In this document: piece by piece, positions 10,594 to 20,802 of the stretch
How positions within the stretch are numbered: position 1 is the stretch's first letter
Layout: the number at the start of each line of letters is the position of its first letter
Assembly (NCBI GenBank): GCA_018136815.1
Contig: CM030940.1
Span: 1,742,213-1,806,212, forward strand
From: Isochrysis galbana
Taxonomy: Eukaryota > Haptophyta > Isochrysidales > Isochrysidaceae
Length of the DNA stretch: 64,000 bases
Reading direction: 5' to 3'
Translations under genes and position numbers: made by a program
Notes under the pieces: generated by a model
The model's input: only the letters and a program-made list of their open reading frames with translations
Told to the model about the DNA's origin: nothing
Databases searched by the model: none

Positions 10594-11865
10594 ATGGCCT
10601 CACCCCTGGTCGTCAACTCGACGCTCGTCCCTCTTGGCACGGCGGCGCAGGCAGAAGCGGCGAGTCTGCAAGTGGTGCCCGCCATCCCACTGCCCGTAAC
10701 GGCGCAGAGCTCCCTTCCCCCGCCGCCGCCCCCATCCTCTCCTCCTCCACCGGCACCCTCTCTCTCACCGCCGCCGCCGCCGCCGCCACCTCCTTCACTC
10801 TCACCTCCTCCCCCACCTCCTCCTCCAGCCCGCTCACCTCCGCCTCCTCCCTCGCTCTCGCCTCCGCCTCCGCCTCCGCCGCCTCCACCGCCGTCGCCGC
10901 CATCATCGTCACCTCCACCCCCCCCACCTCCTCCCACAGCGTCACCGCCACCTCTGCCGCCGTCGCCTCCACCACCGCCTCCAACTCCTCCGCCACCGCC
11001 GCCAGTTTCGCAGGCACCAAGTTTGGTGGCCCGAATGGCTCCTCCGGATGGAAGTACCTCACCAGCTCACGCTTCGTCCCAACTTGTAGACCAGCCCCTC
11101 GCTGTGAAAGAGCCCACCTCTCTGCTAGCATTAGGGCAGCAAGCAAAGGCCTCCGACCTGAAGATTGCTGCCGGTCCGGCCCCACTGCCGAGCGATCCAC
11201 AAGAAATACCGCCGCCCGATTCTCGGGGAGTCCCTAGCTCTTTGATCGTCGGTAGCATTCAGCGAACCCGCCACTCCACTGAGCAGACGGATGACGCCGC
11301 AAAAGGCACGGACCTGCATAGAGGTGTGGTTGCGGCGTCGGCAGGCGTCGCAGCCGCCCACAGCCGCTCGACTAACGCGGACGACGATGAGGAGACGGTC
11401 ATGCGCCAAATGGCGGCAACGCAACGGCGACGGCTGGCGCAGCTGTGCGGAGGATGTGGCGTCGCAGGGTTTGTCTTAATGATCGTCTACCATGTCTGTT
11501 TTCGACGGCGTGCCTCTGCTGACAACCATGGAGACGACGGGGCTGTTTATTCCAACTTGGGCGGCGAAGTAGCGGCACGCTCCTGGTCTAATGTCAGTAG
11601 AAGTTGGGGCTGGGGCGGCAGTGCGAGCCTCTCGGGGGACAACGAGTTGCTCGCGCCAACGTGCTGCGCGCTTGACATCTCGGACAGCATGTCACAGGCT
11701 GGATCAACGATCTCACAGGAGCAACTCGATAACTGGGACGACTTCGAACTCGACGACGACGATGATACCTGGTCGACACCGACACCCTCAAGAACAGCCA
11801 ATGAGGATGAGGGGTTAGATACAGAAAATTCGCTCACGACAACGCGGCAGCAGCTATTGGTGTGA
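10594..11865 (+). CDS. Extensin-like Pro-rich single-pass membrane protein, 423 aa
   Basis: The ATG at 10594 opens a frame to TGA at 11863-11865. Residues ~41-140 are blocks of Pro and Ser-Pro (SPPPPPPPP type), like the O-glycosylated hydroxyproline-rich regions of algal cell-surface proteins. Residues ~141-280 are less biased. A single transmembrane segment (CGVAGFVLMIVYHVCF) follows, with RRR on its C-terminal side, so the tail is predicted cytoplasmic. The tail carries an acidic patch WDDFELDDDDDTW and many Ser/Thr. There is no obvious N-terminal signal peptide in this frame, so an upstream exon or an internal signal anchor is possible. The Pro-rich ectodomain/TM/acidic tail layout suggests a cell-surface or wall-sensing protein, but no catalytic domain is seen. 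The Pro block is partly microsatellite-like, so its length may vary between alleles. Confidence 0.65.
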   Translation: MASPLVVNSTLVPLGTAAQAEAASLQVVPAIPLPVTAQSSLPPPPPPSSPPPPAPSLSPPPPPPPPPSLSPPPPPPPPARSPPPPPSLSPPPPPPPPPPPSPPSSSPPPPPPPPTASPPPLPPSPPPPPPTPPPPPPVSQAPSLVARMAPPDGSTSPAHASSQLVDQPLAVKEPTSLLALGQQAKASDLKIAAGPAPLPSDPQEIPPPDSRGVPSSLIVGSIQRTRHSTEQTDDAAKGTDLHRGVVAASAGVAAAHSRSTNADDDEETVMRQMAATQRRRLAQLCGGCGVAGFVLMIVYHVCFRRRASADNHGDDGAVYSNLGGEVAARSWSNVSRSWGWGGSASLSGDNELLAPTCCALDISDSMSQAGSTISQEQLDNWDDFELDDDDDTWSTPTPSRTANEDEGLDTENSLTTTRQQLLV

Positions 11866-13489
11866 TGACAACAGAACATTCTACGCCGCCCATGCCCTCT
11901 AAGCAACAGCGAACCAACTCTAGTGGGTGGGTGGACCTTGTTTGGACCCGCATCTCGATTGCTCGCCTTTCCGGAAGGTGCGTTAGCCTCGCATGCTGAT
12001 TGTTGCTTCTACTTGCCGTTTGGCCCAGTTGCAAAGTGTCTTATTGCTATTGCTCACTTCACCGCACCTCATAAATAGTTGAGAGCCCTTGCATGATGGT
12101 GAAGTTAGAGGTAGAGGCGGGCGCGGGGGAGACTGGAGACTGGAGGCTGGATAACAATTACGATATACTACTACTACAAATATAAAATAGCTAGCGCAGT
12201 TTAGCGCCCGTGGTCAACCTTACGAATAGATAGAGGAAAGCTAGCCGGTTCGAGCTCACGTGACCTTATCCGGTATCCGACTCCTCGCTCCTCCTCGAAT
12301 ATTGTGTTTTTGCAACTAGAAAGTGGCGGAGCACATGACACATGACACATGAAGATGGGCCTCTTCATTCACTGAGCTGAGCCACGGCCGATGCTGCATG
12401 CCGCTATGGAGACACGGTTGACAGGTACAGCGGTGAGCAGCTGCGGGTGCAAGTGCCTCTACAAGCCTGCAAAGACTCCTGCAGAGCGCAGAGCCCAGCC
12501 AGAGGCGGGCGTGCAGCTCATCCGCATCGCCCTAGCATGCAACTATACCCACAGCCACCGGCTGGGTTTCGTTCAGAGCTCGAGCTCGAAGGCCCTCCGT
12601 ATCGCACTCACTACCGCCGATTACCGCTCTCCCCCACCCCCACTCTCCGCTCTCTCTGCGCCCTATCCTACAGCGTGTGGGCATGCACGTGCCACGTGCC
12701 ACGACCTGGACCCGGCTCTCAGAGGTCCTGAGGGGGATCCCAGAGGCCAGAGGGCCATCTAGGTAGCTCAGGGGGTAGTAGACAGCAGAGGCCGGGGCTC
12801 AGCCCCTGTCCTCTCCTACTGCCTCTCCCCCTCGCGTGCCTCGCCGGACCCTGCTCGCCGTTCGTGGTCGTGGGTCGTGGTCGTGGTCGTGGTCGTGGGT
12901 CGTGGGTGCGTGGGTGCGTGGGTGCGTGGTGCGTGGGTGCCCCCCGCGGGTCCCGGTATGCCTGGTGTCTGGTGTCCAAGAGGGGGGGGGGGGGGGGGAG
13001 GTTGAGTACGAGAGCTGGCCCATGTGGGCCTGGGAGTCCCATCGCGACGGAGAGGCTCCGTTGCTCCGTTGCCGATGAGCCGATAAGGCACGGTCCCTTA
13101 ATACTAGTATTCAACTAGTACAACAAGAAAACTCTGGCAGTACTCGACTTGGGGCTAAAGTAGGAGAGGGGAGAGGGGGGACAGGGTGCGTTGGCGTCGT
13201 GCGGTGCCGCCCTCCCTCTCCCCTCTCTCCCCCCTCCCCTCTCACACGCTCTCCATCTATTGGCCACCATCCCTTGCACGCGTGGCCACCCACGGCACGC
13301 CATATTCCTCCTTCTCGCTGCTCGCCGCTCGCCGCTGGCGTGCTACCGCTAGTGGCTGCTCAGAGCCGAGCGCGGCTCTCCTGCTGCGTGGACTTTGCTG
13401 AGGGAGGCTTTCGCCTCTTCGGCGGGTGAGACCACACGGACGGACTGTTGGCCTCTTCACATTTGGTCTTAAGTCATTGGGCGCGCCGC
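11866..13489. other. Intergenic region with simple tandem repeats
   Basis: No gene is recognised. A GGTCGT/GTGGTC hexamer array with GGTGCGTG derivatives occupies about 12862-12940, followed by a poly-G run near 12982-13000. At 12714-12840 the phrase CTCAGAGGTCCT with CCAGAGG spacing recurs in degenerate form at 39430-39520, so a dispersed repeat is likely. A frame ending LSCCVDFAEGGFRLFGG at about 13429 could be an upstream exon of the oxygenase gene (a GTGAGA donor follows), but this is not demonstrated. Confidence 0.4.
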
Positions 13490-14473
13490 ATGCACGTGGC
13501 AGTGGTCCAGAATGCGCTTGCGGCGCCTCTCTTCCGCGCGGTGCAGGAGGCTGCTGAAGTGTACCTGAGCGCCGAGCCGCCAGCTCTTCCAGAGCACATG
13601 AGCGACACGCTCTGCGCGACACACTGGGTGCCGCTAGGCGATGGGTATTCTCCGGGGCACGCAATCGAGAAGATGACGGTCTTGGTCTTCGAGCTGATCC
13701 AGCAAGGCCTCGCGCCGCTCTCGAAAGAGGAGGCCTCCCGCCTAGTCGGTGGCGAATGGTGGTTACAAGAGCAGGGGCAGGATGACCGGCCAAAGGAGTA
13801 CCACACGGACCAGGACCTTCGGCTCGTAGAGGCCTGCGATGGTACAAAAACGAGTAGGTCCTCACACCCGATGCTCTCCTCCGTCTTCTATCTCTCGCAC
13901 ATGGGCGGCCCCACGGCCGTCTTCTCGCAAAGACAAAGCATATTAAGCGAAGCGGATGGGCACCGACCCGAAGGTGTTGCCCATTCACTAGACGTGTTGT
14001 ACGTGCCCCCTACATCTCCGGATGTCACGCTTTGCTTCCCCTATGAAAACCAGCTACTCTTCTTCCGAGGCGACCTTCTGCATGGTGTGATGCATCCCCT
14101 CAAGCCGCCGCGCGGGGAGCCAGCGACGGATAATGCACCGAGGATCACCCTTCTCGTCAATTTTTGGGAACAGCGCCCGTCAGCAGCCCATGCACCCCAT
14201 CCTCCTCTTCCGGCGTATGCGCCGACTCCTCCTCATCATGACGCGCATCGACCCGCCCGCTCGTTCAAGACTGGCCGTAGTGGCGCTCTAGCCAAGGCGG
14301 TGGTGCCGACTGCCATGGAGGTAGTGCGGATGGAGCGCAGGGCTTTGTTCTTGGACGACGCGCCGGCATGGAATGCGCAGACGGTCCCGCCAGCTGTCGA
14401 GAATGCGTTGCCGACTACGCGTAGACAGCATCCTCTTTTGATTTGCTACGTGCCCGCTCGAATGGGAGCTTGA
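13490..14473 (+). CDS. Putative 2-oxoglutarate/Fe(II)-dependent oxygenase, about 327 aa
   Basis: The frame runs from the first ATG at 13490 (MHVAVVQNALAAPLFR) to TGA at 14471-14473; it is open further upstream, so a spliced 5' exon is possible. The iron-binding triad of the double-stranded beta-helix oxygenases can be traced. The HxD is in KEYHTDQD, the distal His is in LLFFRGDLLHGVMHP, and the 2OG-binding Arg is in PRITLLVNFW. SSVFYLSHMGGPTAVF lies between, as in the prolyl-hydroxylase-like families common in algae. The last ~90 residues (from about EQRPSAAHAPHPP) are Pro/His-rich and probably not part of the fold. Substrate unknown. Family assignment rests on the spacing of these motifs only. 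Confidence 0.7.
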   Translation: MHVAVVQNALAAPLFRAVQEAAEVYLSAEPPALPEHMSDTLCATHWVPLGDGYSPGHAIEKMTVLVFELIQQGLAPLSKEEASRLVGGEWWLQEQGQDDRPKEYHTDQDLRLVEACDGTKTSRSSHPMLSSVFYLSHMGGPTAVFSQRQSILSEADGHRPEGVAHSLDVLYVPPTSPDVTLCFPYENQLLFFRGDLLHGVMHPLKPPRGEPATDNAPRITLLVNFWEQRPSAAHAPHPPLPAYAPTPPHHDAHRPARSFKTGRSGALAKAVVPTAMEVVRMERRALFLDDAPAWNAQTVPPAVENALPTTRRQHPLLICYVPARMGA

Positions 14474-16608
14474 GATGTTGTCATAAGCACACGTCTCCAT
14501 CTAGCAAGCGTGTGTTGGCTCGCAACAATGCGACCACACCTGAAATCGGCCTTGGACTGACAATCGAGAAAAGGCCAAGACGCTATGCATGCATTTTCCT
14601 CCTAGCGCTGATGTCGCAGGGACTCAACGGGCCCAACAAAGTGCCATCTGCCACGCGATTACGACTAACAATGAGTGTGCACGCGAGGGCATTTAAACAA
14701 AGACTATAGATTATAGATCGACGATGAAACATGCCATGAAAGGTCGCGTTCCGTCAAATATGGGACATCACTCAATTGAGCCATCGAATGTCCATAGTCT
14801 TTTACAACAATATTCAATACAAACTAAGTTTATACTTGGTTGATCCATGGGGGGGCACGAGCCCCCCCCTCTCTCCACTCCTAGCCCGGTCACTCACTCT
14901 TTTTAACCACTATTTCCCACGCCTCCCGCCTTAGGGAGAAGAAACTTGGAGAAGTGGGGGTGTCAGACGTCAGACGGCGGCGACGGACGCCGCGGCCGCG
15001 AGATCACCGGTGTGAGACGTGAAGAGCATGGCTTGGAGACTCGGTTGGGCTGGCTCAATGGGCGTAGAAACTCGGTTTGGGAGGCGGTCGTTCCTCGCAA
15101 GGGAGTTGTGGTCACTCTCACTCTCCATGGTCACGTCGGAAGAGCGGAATCGGGTCCACGAGGTATATGCATATGCCCAATTGTTGGCACAGGTTCGTGA
15201 TGCTCTCCCATTCTGGATTCTGGGTGGTTGACACCCCAGGTTCGTTCGCGTGCACACTTCCGACGCTTGGTCGGTCACCTTCCGCTCAGATCGTGTGGAG
15301 GGGTCCAGGGTCTTCTAAGGTGAGCTACGTGGCCACCTGCTGCCCCAGCCCTAGCGGTACGTTCTTGCCTTCCTCCTACGCCGCCGAGTGGCCTGCCTCT
15401 TGTATGGTGTGTCCCGAGTTTCGCTTTCTCATGAGTTGCCGCTGTCTCATATGGCCATGCGTGTTGAGAGTGTTCACGTGCGGGGTGTCTACTTGCCTTA
15501 GGCGAGTGTCTGCAACGAGACCGAGTGCTTCCGCCACTATTTGCGAGCGACTCCTACAGAGGTAGAGAAGCGCCGCAGAGCAGATGGACAGACAGTAAGG
15601 CGCCAAAACCTTGCTGAATACACGACACGCGCGCGCTCTGCTCGCGCTACGTAGCTACCATCATTTGCCGTCCAACGAGCCAACGGTGGTCCTTTGACCT
15701 TTGCTTATCTCGCCATCGCTATGCAGATGCAGATGGGAAGGGGAAGGACCTTACTGTTCAAGAGGCGTCACCCAGGGGAGCCCATTAGCCGTCTAGCCTG
15801 AGGTTGTTATAGTAAAAAACTTGCAACTTGATCGGGAGTATATGAACTTGTCGCTATTTTCAACTGCACCTGTGCAGGTGGTGCGTTGTGTACCATCCTT
15901 TCTCGTTGCATGCCCTGGTTGTGGTGAGGTGCCCCCCAACATTCAGTTACACGGATGGGATACTGCAACACGTGATCAGGGGATAGCGCACATGACGGCC
16001 CTCCGCATTCCTTGAGGCTTTGTTTTGCCTGCCTCACAAAATCACGTGGCTATGTGCTCTGTGTCCGCAGCCCATACACACGCGCGTATGCACCCACAAG
16101 ACGGAATGCATCTTTGGTGAACAATCGATAACGGAATGCATCTTTCCCGAACACTCCATGGCGCTTTGCGCGCCCATGCGATCAATTTTGCCGCAATGCT
16201 GAGCTAGGCGTCTTTCGACGGCCGACCCACTGTATGAGCCCTTGGGCAAGCTGCCACCTCGCCTGACATTCAGGTGAATACGACCATCTCTTGAACCATG
16301 ACCACAGAAGCTTCTCGCCTGCAACTGTACGACTTGAAGCTGTGGCGAGCATGCCTTTGAATCTCCCCCACATTTCTCCGAGGCTATCTGCCGTTGCGGA
16401 CCAAGCAGTGACATCGTATGACACTTGCCCACTCAAAGAACGGTGTGAAAGCAGTACAACCATGCATTTACTGTACAGCAGACAAGGGGGCGAGGAGAAG
16501 GAGAAGGGGGGGGGGGAGGGGGTTCAGTCGCGTGCACAGACATACGCGAAATGAGTGCCTCAAACAACTTCAAGCGCGTTGAGCACGGCGCGAAATCGAT
16601 TGGGTGCG
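14474..16608. other. Intergenic region with repeat fragments
   Basis: No gene is recognised. At 14824-14869 lies copy A of the hairpin-ATG motif. Immediately after it, at 14883-14930, is a 5' fragment of the TAGCCCGGTCACT repeat family. A direct duplication of ACGGAATGCATCTTT lies near 16101 and 16132. A frame at 15077-15565 gives a Cys/Ser-rich 162-residue product with no recognisable domain and no splice support. A G-rich run at 16507-16520 precedes the OHP-like gene's 3' end. Confidence 0.4.
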
Positions 16609-17004
16609 TCAGCGCCCTGCGTGATAGCTCACCTCAACGAATCCGAGCGTCTGGAGGAGTGTGTAGACCTGCTGCGGCAGGCTCTCTCCGGTATAGTACT
16701 CGGTGATGAGTCCGACAGGAAGAAAAAACATTGCAAACCGTCCGTTGGTCGCCTCGGCCGCCTTGACCCAGCCGATCTGGCCTGCCTGCTCCTCCTCCAT
16801 CTGCTGCTGGCGCTTGCTCCACTTTGCGGAGAGAGCATCAAGCTTGGCCGCCTGCTCAGCGAGCTCCATCTCGCTCAGCTGCATGCGCAGCTGGTCGGAT
16901 GCGATGTGACGCGAGATCACGGCTGGCCGGCTGCTGGGCAGCGCCACCTGCGCGCTCGGCGTGGCGACCCACGCGGTGGCGACGAGAGCGGCGGTGGCCC
17001 ACAT
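16609..17004 (-). CDS. One-helix light-harvesting-like (OHP/Hlip/SEP-type) plastid protein, about 131 aa
   Basis: From ATG at 17004-17002 the protein begins with a hydrophobic signal-like stretch (MWATAALVATAWVATPSAQ) and a basic/Ser-rich segment (VALPSSRPAVISRH), the look of a bipartite presequence for a secondary plastid. A charged coiled region (MQLSEMELAEQAAKLDALSA) follows. The C-terminal third carries the chlorophyll-binding signature EATNGRFAM, where Glu, Asn and Arg match the ExxNxR core, in a single membrane helix (FAMFFLPVGLITEYYTG) ending GESLPQQVYTLLQ. One-helix proteins of the LHC superfamily act in photoprotection and photosystem assembly in the thylakoid. A GTGAGC at about 16637 could be a donor, so the last residues (VSYHAGR) may be intronic and a short 3' exon missed. 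Confidence 0.8.
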   Translation of the reverse strand: MWATAALVATAWVATPSAQVALPSSRPAVISRHIASDQLRMQLSEMELAEQAAKLDALSAKWSKRQQQMEEEQAGQIGWVKAAEATNGRFAMFFLPVGLITEYYTGESLPQQVYTLLQTLGFVEVSYHAGR

Positions 17005-17230
17005 GGAGCTGCGGTGGAGCACTCAGAACGACCCCCGAGAAGAGAGTAGAAACGACCAGGGAAGAGAATAGAAAGCTGCTTAGAGGCGTGAGGCAAGATG
17101 AGAGAGGGGGACCGGGCGAGAAGGCTCCGAGACTTCCTCGCGAGATCCACTCACTCTTATTTCCAAGGAGACAGGATTTTGTTTTCGAGTGCCGGATGTA
17201 CTTTCTACGACGAGCCGAGGGTAATTATCT

Positions 17231-17640
17231 AGCCCGGTCACTTTAACTATTATTTTCCACCTCCCCTGGGTGTCCAAGGATTCCGCAGCCCCCCCCCCGA
17301 CCAGCCCCGGCAACTGCACCCCCCCCTTTCCGAACAACCTCCTTCCGCCCCACGAAAGGCAATGGGTCGGTGAGTGACCCCCCTCCTCCCTTGCCCTTGC
17401 CCCGCGCGTGGCGCGTGGCGGTGGCGGTGTGGCGGTCTATTTTGGGAGATTGAGATTGAGGCGAGCGCTCACGAGAAGGATTCAGAGTGGCGAACGTGGG
17501 GCGCATCACTATTTGAAACGCGGAGCTTCCGCGACGTCCGATCGCCCGCGATCGCGACCGGCCGAAGAATGGCCTGGAGGTGGTGGCCATGGAGAGCCCA
17601 GAGCCAGAGCGCTCGCGCGAGTTGGGTGGGGAGTCAATAA
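17231..17640 (+). repeat. TAGCCCGGTCACT dispersed repeat, single copy
   Basis: The segment begins TAGCCCGGTCACT and continues through CTGGGTGTCCAAGGATTCC, a C-rich tract, GGCAATGGGTCGGTGAGTGA and TCTATTTTGGGAGATTGAG. The same landmarks occur in order at 28889-29130 (plus) and, inverted, at 29937-29690 (minus). A truncated start lies at 14883. The later part (AAACGCGGAGCTTCCGCG, CGATCGCCCGC) matches the minus copy near 29690-29650. It is therefore a dispersed element of a few hundred bp; the class is not identified. Confidence 0.75.
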
Positions 17641-18148
17641 GGTTGGGCCCGGCCAGAGTTTCGAAAAATTTGTGACGAAATTTGGGGGACTAACCCAGCC
17701 CCGAAATAAGACCGAAATATGGGCTTTCGCGAAGCGAAATTTGCCCCCCCCCCCCCTCCCGCCCTCCCCCGTCCGCCCGCCCGCGGCCCCCAACGCTAGC
17801 GCCTTGCTCCGCCTACCTAGTGCGCGTCACCTCCGTATATTGTGCACGAGGGGCGAACCCGTCACTCACGAACGTTTCTTACGGCCACGCTATGCCATGG
17901 CGCAGTGAACTCACAAGCCGCGGTGGCCGGGCGGCTGCGCAGACACAGAGCACTCAGTGTACACCCCAAGTTCTTAATGGTTGAAGATCAAGACCGAGAT
18001 GAAGAGATGTGGTTGCGCCGCCCGTCAATCCACCCACCCGCCACGACGCTTATCGTGACCAAGGACGGGAAGGCGAGGAGAGCAGTCCCAACCATAAGCG
18101 TACGAGGAGCAGCGACTCGCTCTGTGCAATCTCTCCGACCGTAATTCG

Positions 18149-20212
18149 TTAGAATATTGACCGTAATTCGTTAGAACAGCTCGTTTTGGTCGACGTCGCC
18201 GCTGTGCCCCCCCCCCTTTTCGACCGGCCGTCAGGTGGGCCGAGTGCTAGGCTTTCACCACGGGCCTTCTTCTGCGCTCGCTCCTCCATGAGCTTCTCAA
18301 TCTGCACGAGATCGCGATCCATCCGCGCCTCGGCCTTGCGGGCCTCAATCTTCTCCCGGTCGTGCCCCCGCTTTTTGCCAGCCTTCCCGCCCGTGTCCTT
18401 CGCCTCCTCCTCTTCCCCCTTCGATTTGGAGCGGACGATCCCTGCCTCGTCATCGGAGTCGGGGCCGAGCTCCATGTTGTACCGCTCGAAGGAATCTGGG
18501 AAGCACTCGGCGTAGCTGTCATCCACAACCGTGCTCATAGACATGCCTTTCTCCTTGCTCGACTCTCGCCCGGGAGCCTCACTCTTCGTGCGGCCAAGGC
18601 TTTCGCCGGCGCTTGCTTCTTTGGCTTCATCACCCTCCTCATCCTCTACTCCACCCCGCTGCGACCCGCTCCGAGCCAGAACACTCTTGAGGAGTAGAGA
18701 CGCTTCCACGCCATCGCCGGTGGGCTCCTCGTCGCTCATCGCATCCACTATGCTGCTGACATCAGCTCTGCTTCCCCCGTTAACTGACTTGCTCTGTGCG
18801 GCCAGACGCCGCTCGCGCTCCGCCTCCAAAGCCTGCTGCTGACTCGGTTCGCACACGTAATCCGAGCCCACCCCATCGCCAAAAATATCGTCCACGTCAT
18901 CTTCCACTTTAGATGGCTTAGGCGCGGCGACCTTGCCAGTGGATGCTGCGGCGGGGGTCGCCGTGCAAGCATCGTTGGATTTGCATGCATCAACTGATGG
19001 CCGTTGCACAAGTGCTGACACCGCAGAGCTGGCTTCCCGCGGGCCTGCGCCTCGTGGTCCCTCCCCCTCCTTTGCGGGCAGTACCAGCGGCCGCATATGG
19101 ATGCCGGGTGTGGGTTCAAGTGAGGGTCGATCCTTCTTGCTCTTGCGCGCGCGCTCACCCGATGGGCGCGCGCAGTAGGCAAGTACCTTGGAGAGCTTTG
19201 AGACGAGCATCGCAGGCATGCCAGCGTTTGCAAGTTTTTCACGTCGTCTCGGGATGGTCAAGTCATCCTCAGCTCGTACCTAGGCACATTGTGGGAGGGG
19301 AGATGAGCAGTGCCGCACAAACAGGTGGTGTGTTATTGTCTAGCCGCTCACAGTCCAGCATGGAATTTCAGCACCATGCTCCGGTGTGGAGCTCACCAGC
19401 GAGTTGGGCACGTCCGCAGAGCGATGATTGAGTGAGTAGACGTACAGCAGACGCCCTGAGGTGAGAGCCTTATTTGGTCGTGAGATTGCGTTGCTCAGTG
19501 CCAAGCGACGGACCGCCCTGGCCATCTCGCCAGCTTCGACACTTGACATCGGAGGCTCAGCGCCAGCAGTGGCAACGGCATCTCCGGCAACCTTGCTCGC
19601 CGGGACACTGCTCAAGGCCGTCGATGCTTTCTCTGATGTGCCAGCACGCTTGAGCAAGCTGGCACCTACATGCGCGGCACTAGACTCTTGAGGCCGAGCC
19701 CTCGCCGCCGCCTCCGTCGCCTCCAGCTCGGCCCGCCGTTTCTGCAGGAGCGCAAAGTCTAAACCTTTCACCAGGTGCGTGTGCTCGATGTCGCCACCGA
19801 GGTACTTACTCTGAGCGATGGAGAGGCGGTGCTGCTGCTGCTCGAGGTCCTCTTGCTGCTCGCCGGCCACTTGCGCAAAGGTGGGCCCGTCGGGCACCCT
19901 TCGCAGCTGTAAGGTATCCGAGCCGATCAGCCCGTCGATGCCAGCCAATGGTGGCGCCTCCTCCATCTCGCCCGCCTTGGCGAGCTCCTTGCGGCGCTGT
20001 GCAGCCCGATCGACGTACCGTGACTCCTCTGCCAGACGCTCCTTCCGCTTCGCCTCCAGGGCCATTCGGCGCTCGTAGGCGGCCTTGCGTTCGGCCGCCT
20101 TGGCCGCTCTGGCCGCCTTGGCCGCCTTGGACTCCTGCGACTCAGCCGGCCCGTCATCCTCCCGCGCGGGCCGCGGGGTGCTGAGCAGACTGCGGAAGGC
20201 CGAGTTGTCCAT
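18149..20212 (-). CDS. IK: IK/RED family spliceosomal protein, 2 exons, 663 aa
   Basis: Exon 1 is 20212-19352 and exon 2 is 19279-18149, joined across a 72-nt GT-AG intron in phase 0. The start MDNSAFRSLLSTPRPAR, the RYVDRAAQRRKEL segment and KYLGGDIEHTHLVKGLDFAL are the hallmark N-terminal RED blocks. The exon junction falls after GRLLYVYSL...CWT and resumes VRAEDDLTIP...MLVSKLSKVLAYC, which matches the family's conserved SKLTQIL block. The C-terminal half has DDIFGDGVGSDYVC, SYAECFPDSFE, DSDDEAG and a terminal basic helix (DRDLVQIEKLMEERAQKK), as in RED_C. The metazoan Arg-Glu/Asp dipeptide tract is lacking here. IK (SMU2 in plants) is a component of the precatalytic spliceosome and acts in the nucleus with SMU1. 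The last residues (NELRSIF) are encoded in a small tandem duplication. Confidence 0.93.
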
Positions 20213-20238
20213 CCGGCGCTCCCTCCCTCCCTCCCTCC

Positions 20239-20273
<35 letters not shown>

Positions 20274-20339
20274 GGTGGCGGGCGAGTTTGTGGGGGGAAG
20301 GGGGAAGGAAGGGCAGAGAGGGGTCTATCTTCTCCGGTC

Positions 20340-20600
20340 ACAAAAGAGCCTAGATGGGAAATTCCAGATACTAGATACTAGATACTAGTTATTTACCGAA
20401 TTTGGCCAGAGGCAGAGGCCAAATACAAATACATATGACATATGTATTTGGCTGTATTTGAAGCGGGTCCTGGGTTGTAGGCCTCGAATGTATTTGAAAT
20501 GTATTTGGCCTCTTTGGCCGGAGGCCAAATACTACACCGTCCGTATTTGGCTGTATTTGCAGGCTCCGGCACCGTATTTCCCATCTGCATCTGCAGATCT
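20340..20600. repeat. GTATTTGG-rich repeat block
   Basis: The 8-mer GTATTTGG/GTATTTGA and its complement CCAAATAC occur about ten times within ~200 bp at 20395-20590, in both orientations and separated by GC-rich phrases such as CGGAGGCCAAATAC. Related clusters occur at 59680-59755 (CCGTATTTGGCCGAAGG) and one CCAAATACAG lies at about 34648. A triple TACTAGATAC runs at about 20367-20388. It sits just upstream of the IK gene on the minus strand. It may be a minisatellite or a remnant of an element with internal inverted repeats. Confidence 0.6.
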
Positions 20601-20802
20601 AGGCAAAAGGGGGGAGGAGAGGCGCGCTGGCGCTGGCGCCGCGCTGCGCCGCTTCCTCCTGCTATGGCTATGTGGCTCTCAGACGCCACCTCCTCGCTGG
20701 CGGCTGTAGCGGTATGGGAGGGCGTCTCCACATCATTCTTCCACCATCATATCTTAGACCCAGACCCTGACTCGAAGCGCAACGCGAGCTAGATCCCGTT
20801 TT

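Noticed and set aside
10533-11200. Glu/Gly-rich minus-strand frames opposite the Pro-rich membrane protein
   Set aside because: They mirror the CCT/CCG codons of the Pro block; the plus-strand frame extends beyond it into a TM and tail.
12860-12940. Possible CRISPR-like or short regular repeat array
   Set aside because: Units are contiguous hexamers without spacers; this is a simple tandem repeat in a eukaryotic genome.
16609-16640. A 16-nt intron near the end of the OHP-like gene (GTGAGC...GCAG)
   Set aside because: Far too short to splice. A longer intron using the same donor stays possible and is noted in the feature.
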